From the NCBI GenBank assembly GCA_947311475.1, contig CAMZLK010000042.1, positions 32,270 to 96,269 of the forward strand: a stretch of DNA of 64,000 nucleotides, written 5' to 3'. Made by a program: the position numbers and the translations under genes. This document shows, in pieces, positions 48,256 through 58,138 of this stretch (the first letter of the stretch is position 1; each line of letters opens with the position of its first letter). This DNA is from an uncultured Desulfocapsa sp. (lineage in GTDB: Bacteria > Desulfobacterota > Desulfobulbia > Desulfobulbales > Desulfocapsaceae). The notes beneath the pieces are model-generated. The model saw only the letters and a program-made list of their open reading frames with translations, was not told where the DNA came from and made no database searches.

Positions 48256-48891
48256 GTGTCTTGCCCTTTGTGCAAAATAAAAGAGAGCAGAGCACTCTTT
48301 TATCGGGACAGGCAACGTGAATATCATCGTTGCAGGGTGTGTTGCCTGATCTCTGTTCCACCATCACAATTACCTTCTAAAGAATTTGAAAAAAGGGAAT
48401 ATGATAAACACCAGAATTCTCCTGATGATCTCGGGTATCGGCAATTTTTATCTCGCCTGTTTACAGCGGTTCAAAGAAAAATAAATCCCCATAGTCAAGG
48501 GCTTGATTTCGGATCAGGGCCCGGCCCCACACTTTCTGTGATGTTTGAGGAGGCAGGGCATAAAATGAGTCTGTTTGATCCTTTTTATGCAGCAGACAAA
48601 GGTGTGCTGACAAAGCAGTATGAGTTTATAACGGCAAGTGAAGTTGTGGAACACCTTCACGATCCGGCGCGAGATCTGAGTCTTCTCTGGTCACTTTTAA
48701 AACCTGGTGGCTGCTTAGGGCTTATGACAAAGCTTGCGCTGGATAAGGAGGCTTTTTCTAAATGGCACTATAAGAATGATCTCACCCACGTCTGTTTTTT
48801 CTCAAAAAAGACAATGGAATGGCTGGCAGAAAAGTGGAAAGCAGAACTGCTTTTTACAGGCAATGATGTTATTCTGTTTCAAAAATCTTGA
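48256..48891 (+). CDS. zinc-ribbon class I SAM-dependent methyltransferase
   Basis: CPLCKIKESRALFYRDRQREYHRCRVC, GLDFGSGPGPTLSVMFEEAGH, ITASEVVEHLHDP. Start uncertain (48205 ATG, or 48253/48256 after the radical SAM stop). Confidence 0.83.
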   Translation: MSCPLCKIKESRALFYRDRQREYHRCRVCCLISVPPSQLPSKEFEKREYDKHQNSPDDLGYRQFLSRLFTAVQRKINPHSQGLDFGSGPGPTLSVMFEEAGHKMSLFDPFYAADKGVLTKQYEFITASEVVEHLHDPARDLSLLWSLLKPGGCLGLMTKLALDKEAFSKWHYKNDLTHVCFFSKKTMEWLAEKWKAELLFTGNDVILFQKS

Positions 48892-48893
48892 TG

Positions 48894-49637
48894 TTAATCT
48901 TTTGGTGCAGGACTTACTTTTCCAAACAATGCTGTTAAAAATATTCCGGTTTCATAGAGAAAAAAGAGCGGAACGGCAAGAAGCGCTGTGGCCATGAAAT
49001 CACCAGCTGTGAGTAAAAAAGCCATAAAGACAATGGCTGCATAGAAATAGAGTCGTTTATTGCGGAAATACTTAGCTTTTACAAAGCCAGCTTTTCCTGC
49101 CATTACCATTAAAAAAGGAATTTCAAAGGAAAGGCCAAAGGCCAGCACGGTTCGAGCAACAAAGGTGAGGTATTTGCCAAATTTGGGGAGTGGCTCAAGA
49201 CTTTCACTTGCATAGCTCATAAAATAAAGGAGCATGCGTGGCAATACTCCAAACAGGGCAAAGAAAGCTCCAGTGCCAAAAAGAAGGGTTGCCCAGAATA
49301 CAACAGTTACAGCAAATTTCTTTTCATTGCTGCGAAGCCCTGGAGCAATAAACATCCAGAGTTGGTAGAGTATGTATGGAAAACTCACCACAATTCCAAT
49401 CAGAAGAGAAAGTTTCAGGTATGAGAGAAGGGCTTCCGGCAGACTTGTGTATACGAGTGTGTCGAGATAAGGGCTGGCTTTAAAAAGAGGAATCATGAAG
49501 AAACGGGCAATTTCTTCTGAAAAAACATAGGCAATTCCTGAACTGACAAGAAGTGCTAGAAAAACCCTGATGAGCCGTTGACGGAGTTCTTGATGGTGTG
49601 GCCGGAATTGCTCAAGGCTTCTGACGATGAGGGACAC
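48894..49637 (-). CDS. tatC: Sec-independent translocase TatC
   Basis: 247 aa; SLEQFRPHHQELRQRLIRVFLALLVSSGIAY, FPYILYQLWMFIAPGL. Confidence 0.9.
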   Translation of the reverse strand: MSLIVRSLEQFRPHHQELRQRLIRVFLALLVSSGIAYVFSEEIARFFMIPLFKASPYLDTLVYTSLPEALLSYLKLSLLIGIVVSFPYILYQLWMFIAPGLRSNEKKFAVTVVFWATLLFGTGAFFALFGVLPRMLLYFMSYASESLEPLPKFGKYLTFVARTVLAFGLSFEIPFLMVMAGKAGFVKAKYFRNKRLYFYAAIVFMAFLLTAGDFMATALLAVPLFFLYETGIFLTALFGKVSPAPKD

Positions 49638-50086
49638 TATTCCTTTTGCTCCGAATCTACCTGTTTTTTATTGATTTCTTTGGTTTTGGAATGATCCACT
49701 TCCTGTTCGTCCGTTCCAATTTCCTGCTCGTTTTTCTCGAGGTCTTCGGGGGCTTCAGGATCCACATCTATGATTGTAGCGTCCTCTTTTTCTGCGGTAC
49801 TTCTCGGGTCATAGATTTTTTTTCGATCTGTCTCTTTCCAGGTATCATCCGCCCCCCCCATAACATCATTTGTCAAAGCTTTGGCTGCTTTTTCAAGTTC
49901 AGGTTTGATATCATCCAGGGGATTGCCATCTTCAGTAAGGCTCTCTTTAAGCGTATTTGCTGTTTTTTTGAGTTCCAGGATGCCTTTTGCTACAGATCGT
50001 GCAAGATCCGGTAATTTATCAGGGCCAACCACAATCAGGGCAAGAGCCATTATAACAATGAGTTCAGGTAAACCGATGCCAAACAT
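49637..50086 (-). CDS. tatB: Tat translocase TatA/TatB family
   Basis: MFGIGLPELIVIMALALIVVGPDKLPDLARSVAKGILELKK. Confidence 0.88.
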   Translation of the reverse strand: MFGIGLPELIVIMALALIVVGPDKLPDLARSVAKGILELKKTANTLKESLTEDGNPLDDIKPELEKAAKALTNDVMGGADDTWKETDRKKIYDPRSTAEKEDATIIDVDPEAPEDLEKNEQEIGTDEQEVDHSKTKEINKKQVDSEQKE

Positions 50087-50185
50087 AATATAAACCTCAG
50101 ATTTCTACAGCCAAATGCCCACCAATTGGAATATTCTGGTTCTTGGTGGCAAATGTAAGGTATTTATATGGGGGTGTCAACAAAG

Positions 50186-50235
50186 ATAGACTCCTAAGAA
50201 GGTTGAAGTTTCGATGGCTAAGCAAAAAGCTTTCC
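50186..50235 (-). repeat. partial F1 element
   Basis: GACTCCTAAGAAGGTTGAAGTTTCGATGGCTAAGCAAAAAGCTTT matches the F1 tail (ACTCGTAAAAAGGTTAAAATCTCGATGGCTAAGTAAAAAGCTT). Confidence 0.55.
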
Positions 50236-51267
50236 TTATGGGTGGCCAATCTCATTTATCATCTGGTAGTAGCGTTGAAATACTTCCAGAGGCACTTCGG
50301 TGTTCCAGTGGCCGGTGAGTTTTGCCACGAGATAACAGGTAAAAAACAGTACAAGAACAAGGGTTGGTAACAGAATTGGCCTGATTACCTTTTTACCCGG
50401 GACAGAGAGGGTCAGGCAATCTGTAACCGGGCACGATTCCACACATTCGAGGCAGCCGATACATTCAACATTACGTATAGTATTTCTATTGGTTATCTTA
50501 ATGGAGGCAGGGCAGATGGCTTCACATTTTTTACAATCTATACAAGTGTCAGGGCTACGTTTGACCTGGAATGGGCTGAGAAGTGCAAGTATTCCAAGGA
50601 GCCCGCCATAAGGACAGAGATAACGGCACCAGAAGTTACGTAAAACAAAGGAGAGCAGGATTATACCAAGCATAATGGATCCGGCAAGCACACTTGGCTG
50701 TAAAAAGAAATGCAGCATTTTGGCATCGGAAATAACGTTATAGGAAGATCGATGAAAGTCTGTGAGACTTTGTAGTCCCATCCTCCAAAGGATAAGGTAT
50801 CCAAAGAAGCCAAGGAGCAAATATTTTAAGCTGAGCATTGGGATGTCCAGCCAGCCAGGCGGGTGGAATAAAATTTTCATTTTCTGGCCTGCACGTTCAG
50901 CAAGGTTGGAGGCAAAACCAACAGGACAAATCCAGCCGCAGAAGCCTTTACGCAAAAACAGTCCAATTAACAGGGCAGCAATGAATATGGTGAGTCCAGC
51001 TGGATGAATGGTGTCAAATTCAGCACCGAGAAGTAATCTTTTTATGCTGACCAGTGCACCCAGTGGGAGAAAGGCTTCAACAGCAGGTGGCCTCTGGGTA
51101 AAGCTGTTCGCGGCGGGATTAAGGGCCCAAAGATAAAAAGAGTAAAATTGCCATCCAACAAAAAGGCAGAAGAGTGCAAACATCGATTGGCAGAGAGTTC
51201 GTAATCTGCCAAGCCTATCTTGCCACACTGGTTTTAGCTTCGAACTCTTTTTTATATCTGCGTGCAT
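50236..51267 (-). CDS. NapH/CcoG-like membrane 4Fe-4S protein
   Basis: 343 aa; multiple TMs, CGWICPVGF, CRYLCPYGG, CIDCKKCEAICP, CIGCLECVESCP. Confidence 0.85.
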   Translation of the reverse strand: MHADIKKSSKLKPVWQDRLGRLRTLCQSMFALFCLFVGWQFYSFYLWALNPAANSFTQRPPAVEAFLPLGALVSIKRLLLGAEFDTIHPAGLTIFIAALLIGLFLRKGFCGWICPVGFASNLAERAGQKMKILFHPPGWLDIPMLSLKYLLLGFFGYLILWRMGLQSLTDFHRSSYNVISDAKMLHFFLQPSVLAGSIMLGIILLSFVLRNFWCRYLCPYGGLLGILALLSPFQVKRSPDTCIDCKKCEAICPASIKITNRNTIRNVECIGCLECVESCPVTDCLTLSVPGKKVIRPILLPTLVLVLFFTCYLVAKLTGHWNTEVPLEVFQRYYQMINEIGHP

Positions 51268-51333
51268 AAGCGTTTCTCTGAATTTGGGAAATGGGCAATT
51301 GGCTGAAATGATATCTTCTGGTTCATGATAAAA

Positions 51334-51488
51334 GATGACCTCGTAAAAAGATCAAAAACAGGATGGACTTGGAAAAACCTTCATGTTCGAGGCACGGAAA
51401 TTTATTATATTTTCGGCGTACTAAGGTACGTTGAAAATATTATAAATTTGCAGTAACGAAGAAGATGAAGAGTTTTTACGAGTCCATC
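51334..51488 (-). repeat. F1 element copy 9 (155 bp)
   Basis: GATGACCTCGTAAAAAGATC...TTTTTACGAGTCCATC; flanked by ATAAAA (51328-51333, 51489-51494). Confidence 0.93.
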
Positions 51489-51724
51489 ATAAAAGAAATT
51501 ACCATAGAATAGCCTTGATTCATGTCAAGAACCAGAGATATTCCTCTTGATTTTGACTTTCCGTCCTGGTTCCCGGATATTGACCTGCTAAAGATTGACT
51601 TTCACCATTGGTCTGACTATATTGGTGCGGTTGTTCGGTGACAAATGATAGGTGCGTCTTGATATTGTATATGTTTTTTATATCATATCGATGATGCAAT
51701 AACAGAAGAGTGAACAGGAGATAG

Positions 51725-53029
<1,305 letters not shown>

Positions 53030-53072
53030 CAGAAAAGTGAACTGTTAAAAGTTTGTAAAAGAAAAGATTTAT

Positions 53073-53096
53073 AGATGGAGAGTTTTAGACACCATC
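53073..53096. repeat. degenerate F1 end
   Basis: GATGGAGAGTTTTAGACACCATC resembles GATGAAGAGTTTTTACGACGCCATC. Confidence 0.35.
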
Positions 53097-53121
53097 AAAA
53101 TTTATACATTGAGGTTTATGT

Positions 53122-53391
53122 ATGGCAAGAATTACTGTTGAAGATTGTCTGGAAGCCCTTGGCGAAAATAAACGTTTTGACCTCGTGCATCTTGCAGTTA
53201 AACGAATTCGTCAGCACAGACATGGTGAGCCCTACCTTGTTGAAGGAAAAAACAAAGAAGTGGTTATGACCCTTCGTGAGGTAGCTGCAGAAAAAGTGAC
53301 CTTTGAGAATATTGATGGTTTGCCCGATGCTGACAACGAAGATGCTGAAGCGGTTGAATCTGAAGAGACTGTAGAAGAAAAAGCAGCATAG
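53122..53391 (+). CDS. rpoZ: RNA polymerase omega subunit
   Basis: MARITVEDCLEALGENKRFDLVHLAVKRIRQ...NKEVVMTLREVAAEKV. Confidence 0.9.
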   Translation: MARITVEDCLEALGENKRFDLVHLAVKRIRQHRHGEPYLVEGKNKEVVMTLREVAAEKVTFENIDGLPDADNEDAEAVESEETVEEKAA

Positions 53392-53399
53392 TAAAGAAT

Positions 53400-53554
53400 G
53401 ATGGCGTCGTAAAAACTCTTCACCTGCTTCGTTGCTGCATTTTTTGTTTAATTACGACGTACCCTAGTACGCCGAAATCAAACAAGAAATACGCACCTCG
53501 CATCTGAAGTTTTTTACTTAGCCGTCTCTCAATTGACCTTTTTACGAGTTTATC
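53400..53554 (+). repeat. F1 element copy 10 (155 bp)
   Basis: GATGGCGTCGTAAAAACTC...TTTTTACGAGTTTATC; flanked by AAGAAT (53394-53399, 53555-53560). Confidence 0.93.
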
Positions 53555-53560
53555 AAGAAT

Positions 53561-53716
53561 GATAAACTCGTAAAAAGTTAAAAGTTAAGATGGATTTGTA
53601 AAAAACTTCATATTCGAGGCGCGCAAAATCCAAATCATTTCGGTGTACTTAGAGTACGTTGAAATGATTTGAATTTTGCAGCAACGAAGAAGATGAAGAG
53701 TTTTTACGAATCCATC
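53561..53716 (-). repeat. F1 element copy 11 (156 bp)
   Basis: GATAAACTCGTAAAAAG...TTTTTACGAATCCATC; flanked by AAGAAT (53555-53560, 53717-53722); distinct arm GCAAAATCCAAATCATTTC. Confidence 0.93.
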
Positions 53717-53729
53717 AAGAATACGAATC

Positions 53730-54866
53730 ATGCAAACATGTTATTATGAAGTACTCTCTGTCAGTAAATCTGCAGATAGTTCGGTTATTAAAAAAGCCTA
53801 TCGCAAACTTGCGATGAAATATCATCCGGATCGTAATCCGGATAATAAAGAAGCTGAAGCAGCTTTTAAAGAATGTACCGAGGCTTATGAAGTTCTCAGT
53901 GATCATCAGAAACGAAAGATCTATGATGCTTACGGCCATGAAGGATTGAAGAACAGCGGCTATCAAGGCCCCAGCAACTTTGAGGATATGTTCTCAGGGC
54001 TTGGCGATCTTTTTGGTGATCTTTTTGGTGGTGGGGGCAGAGGACGGGCGCAACGCAATGGTCCACAAGCAGGAAACGATCTGCGCTATGATATTGAAAT
54101 TACTTTTATGGAGGCTGTACACGGACTTGCCAGAGAAGTAGAGATCAATCGCCGTGATACGTGTTGGACGTGCGAAGGTACTGGCTGCCGCCCTGGTCAT
54201 AAGCGTGAAATTTGCCCCAGTTGTAACGGCAGGGGACAGGTGATTCGCTCCCAGGGCTTTTTTCAGGTTTCATCAACGTGTCCCCAGTGTCATGGAGAGG
54301 GTGAGATTGTTACAGATCCCTGCAATGATTGCAATGGCAGCGGGCTGGTGGAGAAACAAAAAAAGGTTTCGCTGAAAATTCCGGCAGGTGTTGATACTGG
54401 TGCCCAGATGCGTTTACGCGGAGAGGGTGAAGGCGGACGTCGAGGCGGGCCTTCAGGTGATTTGTATGTGGTTATTCATGTTAAAGAACATGAGTTCTTT
54501 AAGCGTGACCGCCAGACAATATATTGTGAGTTTCCAGTTTCCATGGTTCAGGCTGCACTTGGCTGCAAGGTCGATGTACCAACCATTCATGGCAAGAAGA
54601 AGATGAATATTCCGGCAGGAAGCCAGTCAGGAACACGGTTTACTTTAAAGAAAGAAGGTGTGCCCAGTCTCCGTGGCGGTGGTCGTGGTGATATGATTGT
54701 GCAGTTGCAGGTAAAAACGCCCGTCAATCTCTGTGAAGAGCAGAAAAAGGTGTTGGAGAGTTTTGATGAACTCTGCGTGCAATATGGCCAGCATAAAGAA
54801 CATGAAGGGTTTTTCTCAAAGCTTTTTCGTGAAGTTGTCGGAAAAAAAGATAAAGAGTCTCATTAA
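53730..54866 (+). CDS. dnaJ: chaperone DnaJ
   Basis: 378 aa; J domain with HPD, G/F region, four CxxCxGxG-type motifs. Confidence 0.95.
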   Translation: MQTCYYEVLSVSKSADSSVIKKAYRKLAMKYHPDRNPDNKEAEAAFKECTEAYEVLSDHQKRKIYDAYGHEGLKNSGYQGPSNFEDMFSGLGDLFGDLFGGGGRGRAQRNGPQAGNDLRYDIEITFMEAVHGLAREVEINRRDTCWTCEGTGCRPGHKREICPSCNGRGQVIRSQGFFQVSSTCPQCHGEGEIVTDPCNDCNGSGLVEKQKKVSLKIPAGVDTGAQMRLRGEGEGGRRGGPSGDLYVVIHVKEHEFFKRDRQTIYCEFPVSMVQAALGCKVDVPTIHGKKKMNIPAGSQSGTRFTLKKEGVPSLRGGGRGDMIVQLQVKTPVNLCEEQKKVLESFDELCVQYGQHKEHEGFFSKLFREVVGKKDKESH

Positions 54867-54871
54867 GGTTT

Positions 54872-55366
54872 ATGGCAGATACTACTAATAAAGAGTTTTC
54901 TCATTTTGATGCTGATGGCAATGCCATTATGGTTGATGTCAGTAAGAAAAGTGAGACCGAGCGGGTTGCAACAGCCAGCGGTAAAATCACCTTGTCACAG
55001 GAGGCCTATGATCTTGTGAAAAGTGGATCCATGGCCAAAGGTGATGTTCTCGGTGTGGCGCGAATTGCCGGAATTATGGCTGCAAAGAAAGTGGATGGTC
55101 TTATCCCTCTTTGTCATCCTCTGGCAGTGACTAAAATTAATGTAGACTTTGCATATGATGATGAAAAACGGCAGATTGAAATAGAGGCCATTGTCGGTAT
55201 TACCGGAAGAACGGGCGTGGAAATGGAGGCTCTGACTGCAGTTTCAATTGCGGCACTGACCATTTATGATATGTGCAAGGCTGTTGATAAAGCAATGGTC
55301 ATTAGTGATATTTGTTTGGAGAAAAAAACTGGCGGCAAGAGCGGGACATTTATTCGACCGGAATAG
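54872..55366 (+). CDS. moaC: cyclic pyranopterin monophosphate synthase
   Basis: 164 aa; [62 protein letters not shown]. Confidence 0.95.
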   Translation: MADTTNKEFSHFDADGNAIMVDVSKKSETERVATASGKITLSQEAYDLVKSGSMAKGDVLGVARIAGIMAAKKVDGLIPLCHPLAVTKINVDFAYDDEKRQIEIEAIVGITGRTGVEMEALTAVSIAALTIYDMCKAVDKAMVISDICLEKKTGGKSGTFIRPE

Positions 55367-55414
55367 TGTCTCTTTTCATATTGGATTTGTTTTTATGTTT
55401 ACAATGAGAGGTTT

Positions 55415-55780
55415 TTGATGGAAAAGAAAGTACTGGATAGCTTTCGAGAGCAACTTTTAGAAAAACGTAACGATATCCTGAGAGACACAGAAAGAACGTT
55501 GGCAGAGTTAAATGATCAGTCCGGCAATATCCCTGATCCCAATGATCGTGCAAGTGCCGAATCGGGCCGAAATTTTGAGCTGAGAATACGGCAACGGGAA
55601 CAAAAACTGCTTTCAAAAATTGAAGAAGCCATACAGCGCATTGATGATGGCGACTTTGGCGAGTGCGAAAGTTGCGGAGAACTTATTGGTTTGAAACGGC
55701 TCCAGGCGAGACCTGTAACCTCTCTTTGTATTGAATGTAAAACTGCTCAGGAATCCAAGGAAAAATCCCAGGGGAAATAG
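55415..55780 (+). CDS. dksA: DksA/TraR-family zinc-finger protein
   Basis: 121 aa; coiled coil, CESCGELIGLKRLQARPVTSLCIECK. Confidence 0.88.
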   Translation: MMEKKVLDSFREQLLEKRNDILRDTERTLAELNDQSGNIPDPNDRASAESGRNFELRIRQREQKLLSKIEEAIQRIDDGDFGECESCGELIGLKRLQARPVTSLCIECKTAQESKEKSQGK

Positions 55781-55785
55781 TGTAA

Positions 55786-56793
55786 ATGCCCGAATTAAGA
55801 AAAGATCCAGTGCTTGGGCGATGGATTATCATTGCCAGGGAACGTGGGAAGAGACCATCGGATTTTGTCATAGCGGAATCACCCACAACTGGAGGCTTTT
55901 GTCCCCTTTGTCCCGGAAATGAGAACACCACGCCCAATGAAGTACTGGTTTATGGCCGTGATTCCGGTGTCCCTAATTCTCCCGGTTGGCTGGTTCGTGT
56001 TGTTCCCAATAAATACCCGGCGCTGGTTATTGAAGGAGATCTAAACCGTGAAGGGGAGGGGCTATACGATAAAATGAATGGCATAGGAGCCCATGAAGTT
56101 ATTGTGGAATCACCCCGCCATGATGATGTTTTTTCAGAGTTACCTACTCACCATATGGCCACAGTTTTTAAGGCTTTTCAGTCGCGCATTATAGATCTTG
56201 AGCATGATGACAGATTTCGTTACGTTCTGGTCTTTAAGAATTTTGGAAAAGCTGCCGGGGCATCCCTCGAGCATTCGCATTCGCAACTTGTGGCCCTTCC
56301 TGTATTACCGAGAAAGATAGAATCTGAACTTGCTGGAGCTCTCACTTATTATAAGTATAAAGAACGTTGTGTTTATTGCGATATCATTCATCAGGAATTA
56401 AAGCAGGATGTTCGGGTGGTTTGTAAGAATGAGTTTTTCATCACCATCACACCTTTTGCTCCTCGGACGCCTTTTGAAATGTGGATTCTGCCTGTTAAAC
56501 ACTCATCAGCCTATCATGAGCAGAGTGAAGAGGAGATGTTGGCGTTAGCTGAAGTTTTCTCTGAAAGCCTTTGTCGCCTGGATGCGTGTATTCCAAACGT
56601 ACCTTATAATTTTGTGTTGCACACACAACCCCTGCGTTCACCTCACATGAATCATTTTCACTGGCATTTTGAGATTGTGCCCAAACTTACCTCTATTGCA
56701 GGTTTTGAGTGGGGCTCAGGATTTTATATTAACCCTATGCCACCAGAAGAAGCTGCAACCTATCTGCGGGAGTCACTGGAACGAATATCGTAG
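55786..56793 (+). CDS. galT: galactose-1-phosphate uridylyltransferase
   Basis: 335 aa; ELRKDPVLGRWIIIARERGKRP, CPLCPGNE, HSHSQLVALPVLP, HFHWHFEIVP. Confidence 0.9.
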   Translation: MPELRKDPVLGRWIIIARERGKRPSDFVIAESPTTGGFCPLCPGNENTTPNEVLVYGRDSGVPNSPGWLVRVVPNKYPALVIEGDLNREGEGLYDKMNGIGAHEVIVESPRHDDVFSELPTHHMATVFKAFQSRIIDLEHDDRFRYVLVFKNFGKAAGASLEHSHSQLVALPVLPRKIESELAGALTYYKYKERCVYCDIIHQELKQDVRVVCKNEFFITITPFAPRTPFEMWILPVKHSSAYHEQSEEEMLALAEVFSESLCRLDACIPNVPYNFVLHTQPLRSPHMNHFHWHFEIVPKLTSIAGFEWGSGFYINPMPPEEAATYLRESLERIS

Positions 56794-56801
56794 AGGATTC
56801 C

Positions 56802-57155
56802 ATGAAAAAAATCTTACTTGTTGATGATGAAGAAGGAATACAGATGCTCTATCGTGAGGAACTGGAAGATGACGGGTATGAGGTGATTTCAGCGTTTACC
56901 GGTGAAGAAGGTTTGCTGAAGGTTAAAGAAGAGTCTCCCGATCTTGTAATTCTTGACATCCAGATGCCGAGAATGAATGGAATTGAAACCCTTCGTCAGA
57001 TGAAAATGGCTAAACCTGATTTGCCTGTAATCTTGTGCTCTGCCTATAATGAATTTAAACAGGATCTTGGTGCCTGGGCCAGTGATGATTATGTCGTGAA
57101 ATCTTCTGATATATCTGAGCTTAAAGAAACCGTTCGTAAACATTTAATAAAGTGA
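56802..57155 (+). CDS. single-domain response regulator
   Basis: 117 aa CheY-like; KKILLVDDEEGIQMLY, VILDIQMPRMNGIETL, K at the expected position. Confidence 0.92.
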   Translation: MKKILLVDDEEGIQMLYREELEDDGYEVISAFTGEEGLLKVKEESPDLVILDIQMPRMNGIETLRQMKMAKPDLPVILCSAYNEFKQDLGAWASDDYVVKSSDISELKETVRKHLIK

Positions 57156-57204
57156 AAAGCCACCGTAATTATTTCTACACCCCCCTCTTTTCCACATTTC
57201 TATT

Positions 57205-57936
57205 ATGAAAGATATCCAAAGTCAGGAGGATCATCGCCGAATTAATATTAAGAAGGTTGGGGTGAAAACCATCTCTTATCCCATTACCGTTCTGGATAAG
57301 GCTCGTTCCAAACAGCAAACCATAGCCACGGTGAATATGTATGTGAATCTTCCGCATCGTTTTAAGGGGACTCATATGAGCAGGTTTGTTGAAATTCTGA
57401 ACCGTTTTCGTGGGTCCATTGATATTGGTCATTTTAATGACATTCTTGAGGAAATGAAAGAAAAACTCGAGGCAGAAGCTGCTCATATTGAAATGTGTTT
57501 TTCTTATTTTCTTGCCGGACATAATGACAATCCTGAATCTTTTAAGTCAAGAATGTATGAGTGTTGCATGCATGGTTCACTTGAGAAAGAGGGTGATTTG
57601 GAGTTTCAGGTTGTGATTCCTGTTTCGTTGCCACTTGCTGAAAATTCAGGTGAGGGGCTGCCACGATCCCTGGGACAGTGGGGGCGTACTGTCACTTCTG
57701 TTACATTTAGAAATTTTATCTGGATAGAGGATATCATTACCCTTATCGAGGGAGCAATTGATGAAGAGCGGGCTTCTGCACCTGTCCAGGGAGAAAACAG
57801 TATGTCTGTTGAATCACTTACCAGGAAAATTGGGACAAGTCTTGAGAGTGAAGACGCTATAAAATCGTTTTCATTAACTGTCGAGAATCTTGCAGAGGGC
57901 TATTCCACATTTGCGACGATGAACTCTATCTCCTGA
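57205..57936 (+). CDS. FolE2 (GTP cyclohydrolase IB)-like protein, divergent
   Basis: 243 aa; N-terminal KKVGVKTISYPITVLDKARSKQQTIATVNMYVNLPHRFKGTHMSRFVEIL matches the FolE2 family; the CP(C/V)SK...GAHNQR region is not conserved. Confidence 0.75.
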   Translation: MKDIQSQEDHRRINIKKVGVKTISYPITVLDKARSKQQTIATVNMYVNLPHRFKGTHMSRFVEILNRFRGSIDIGHFNDILEEMKEKLEAEAAHIEMCFSYFLAGHNDNPESFKSRMYECCMHGSLEKEGDLEFQVVIPVSLPLAENSGEGLPRSLGQWGRTVTSVTFRNFIWIEDIITLIEGAIDEERASAPVQGENSMSVESLTRKIGTSLESEDAIKSFSLTVENLAEGYSTFATMNSIS

Positions 57937-57955
57937 TGACAGCATTATTAAATTT

Positions 57956-58111
57956 GATGGCGTCGTAAAAACTCTCCATCTGCTTCGTTGCTACATTTTT
58001 TGTTTAATTTCAACGTACCTTAGTACGCCGAAACTAAACAAAAAATGCGCGCCTCGCATATGAAGTTTTTTTACTTAGCCACCTGGATTTCACCCTTTTT
58101 AGGAATTTATA
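57956..58111 (+). repeat. F1 element copy 12 (156 bp)
   Basis: GATGGCGTCGTAAAAACTC...TTTTTAGGAATTTATA; flanked by AAATTT (57950-57955, 58112-58117). Confidence 0.92.
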
Positions 58112-58138
58112 AAATTTAACATAATTTTGAATACGAAA

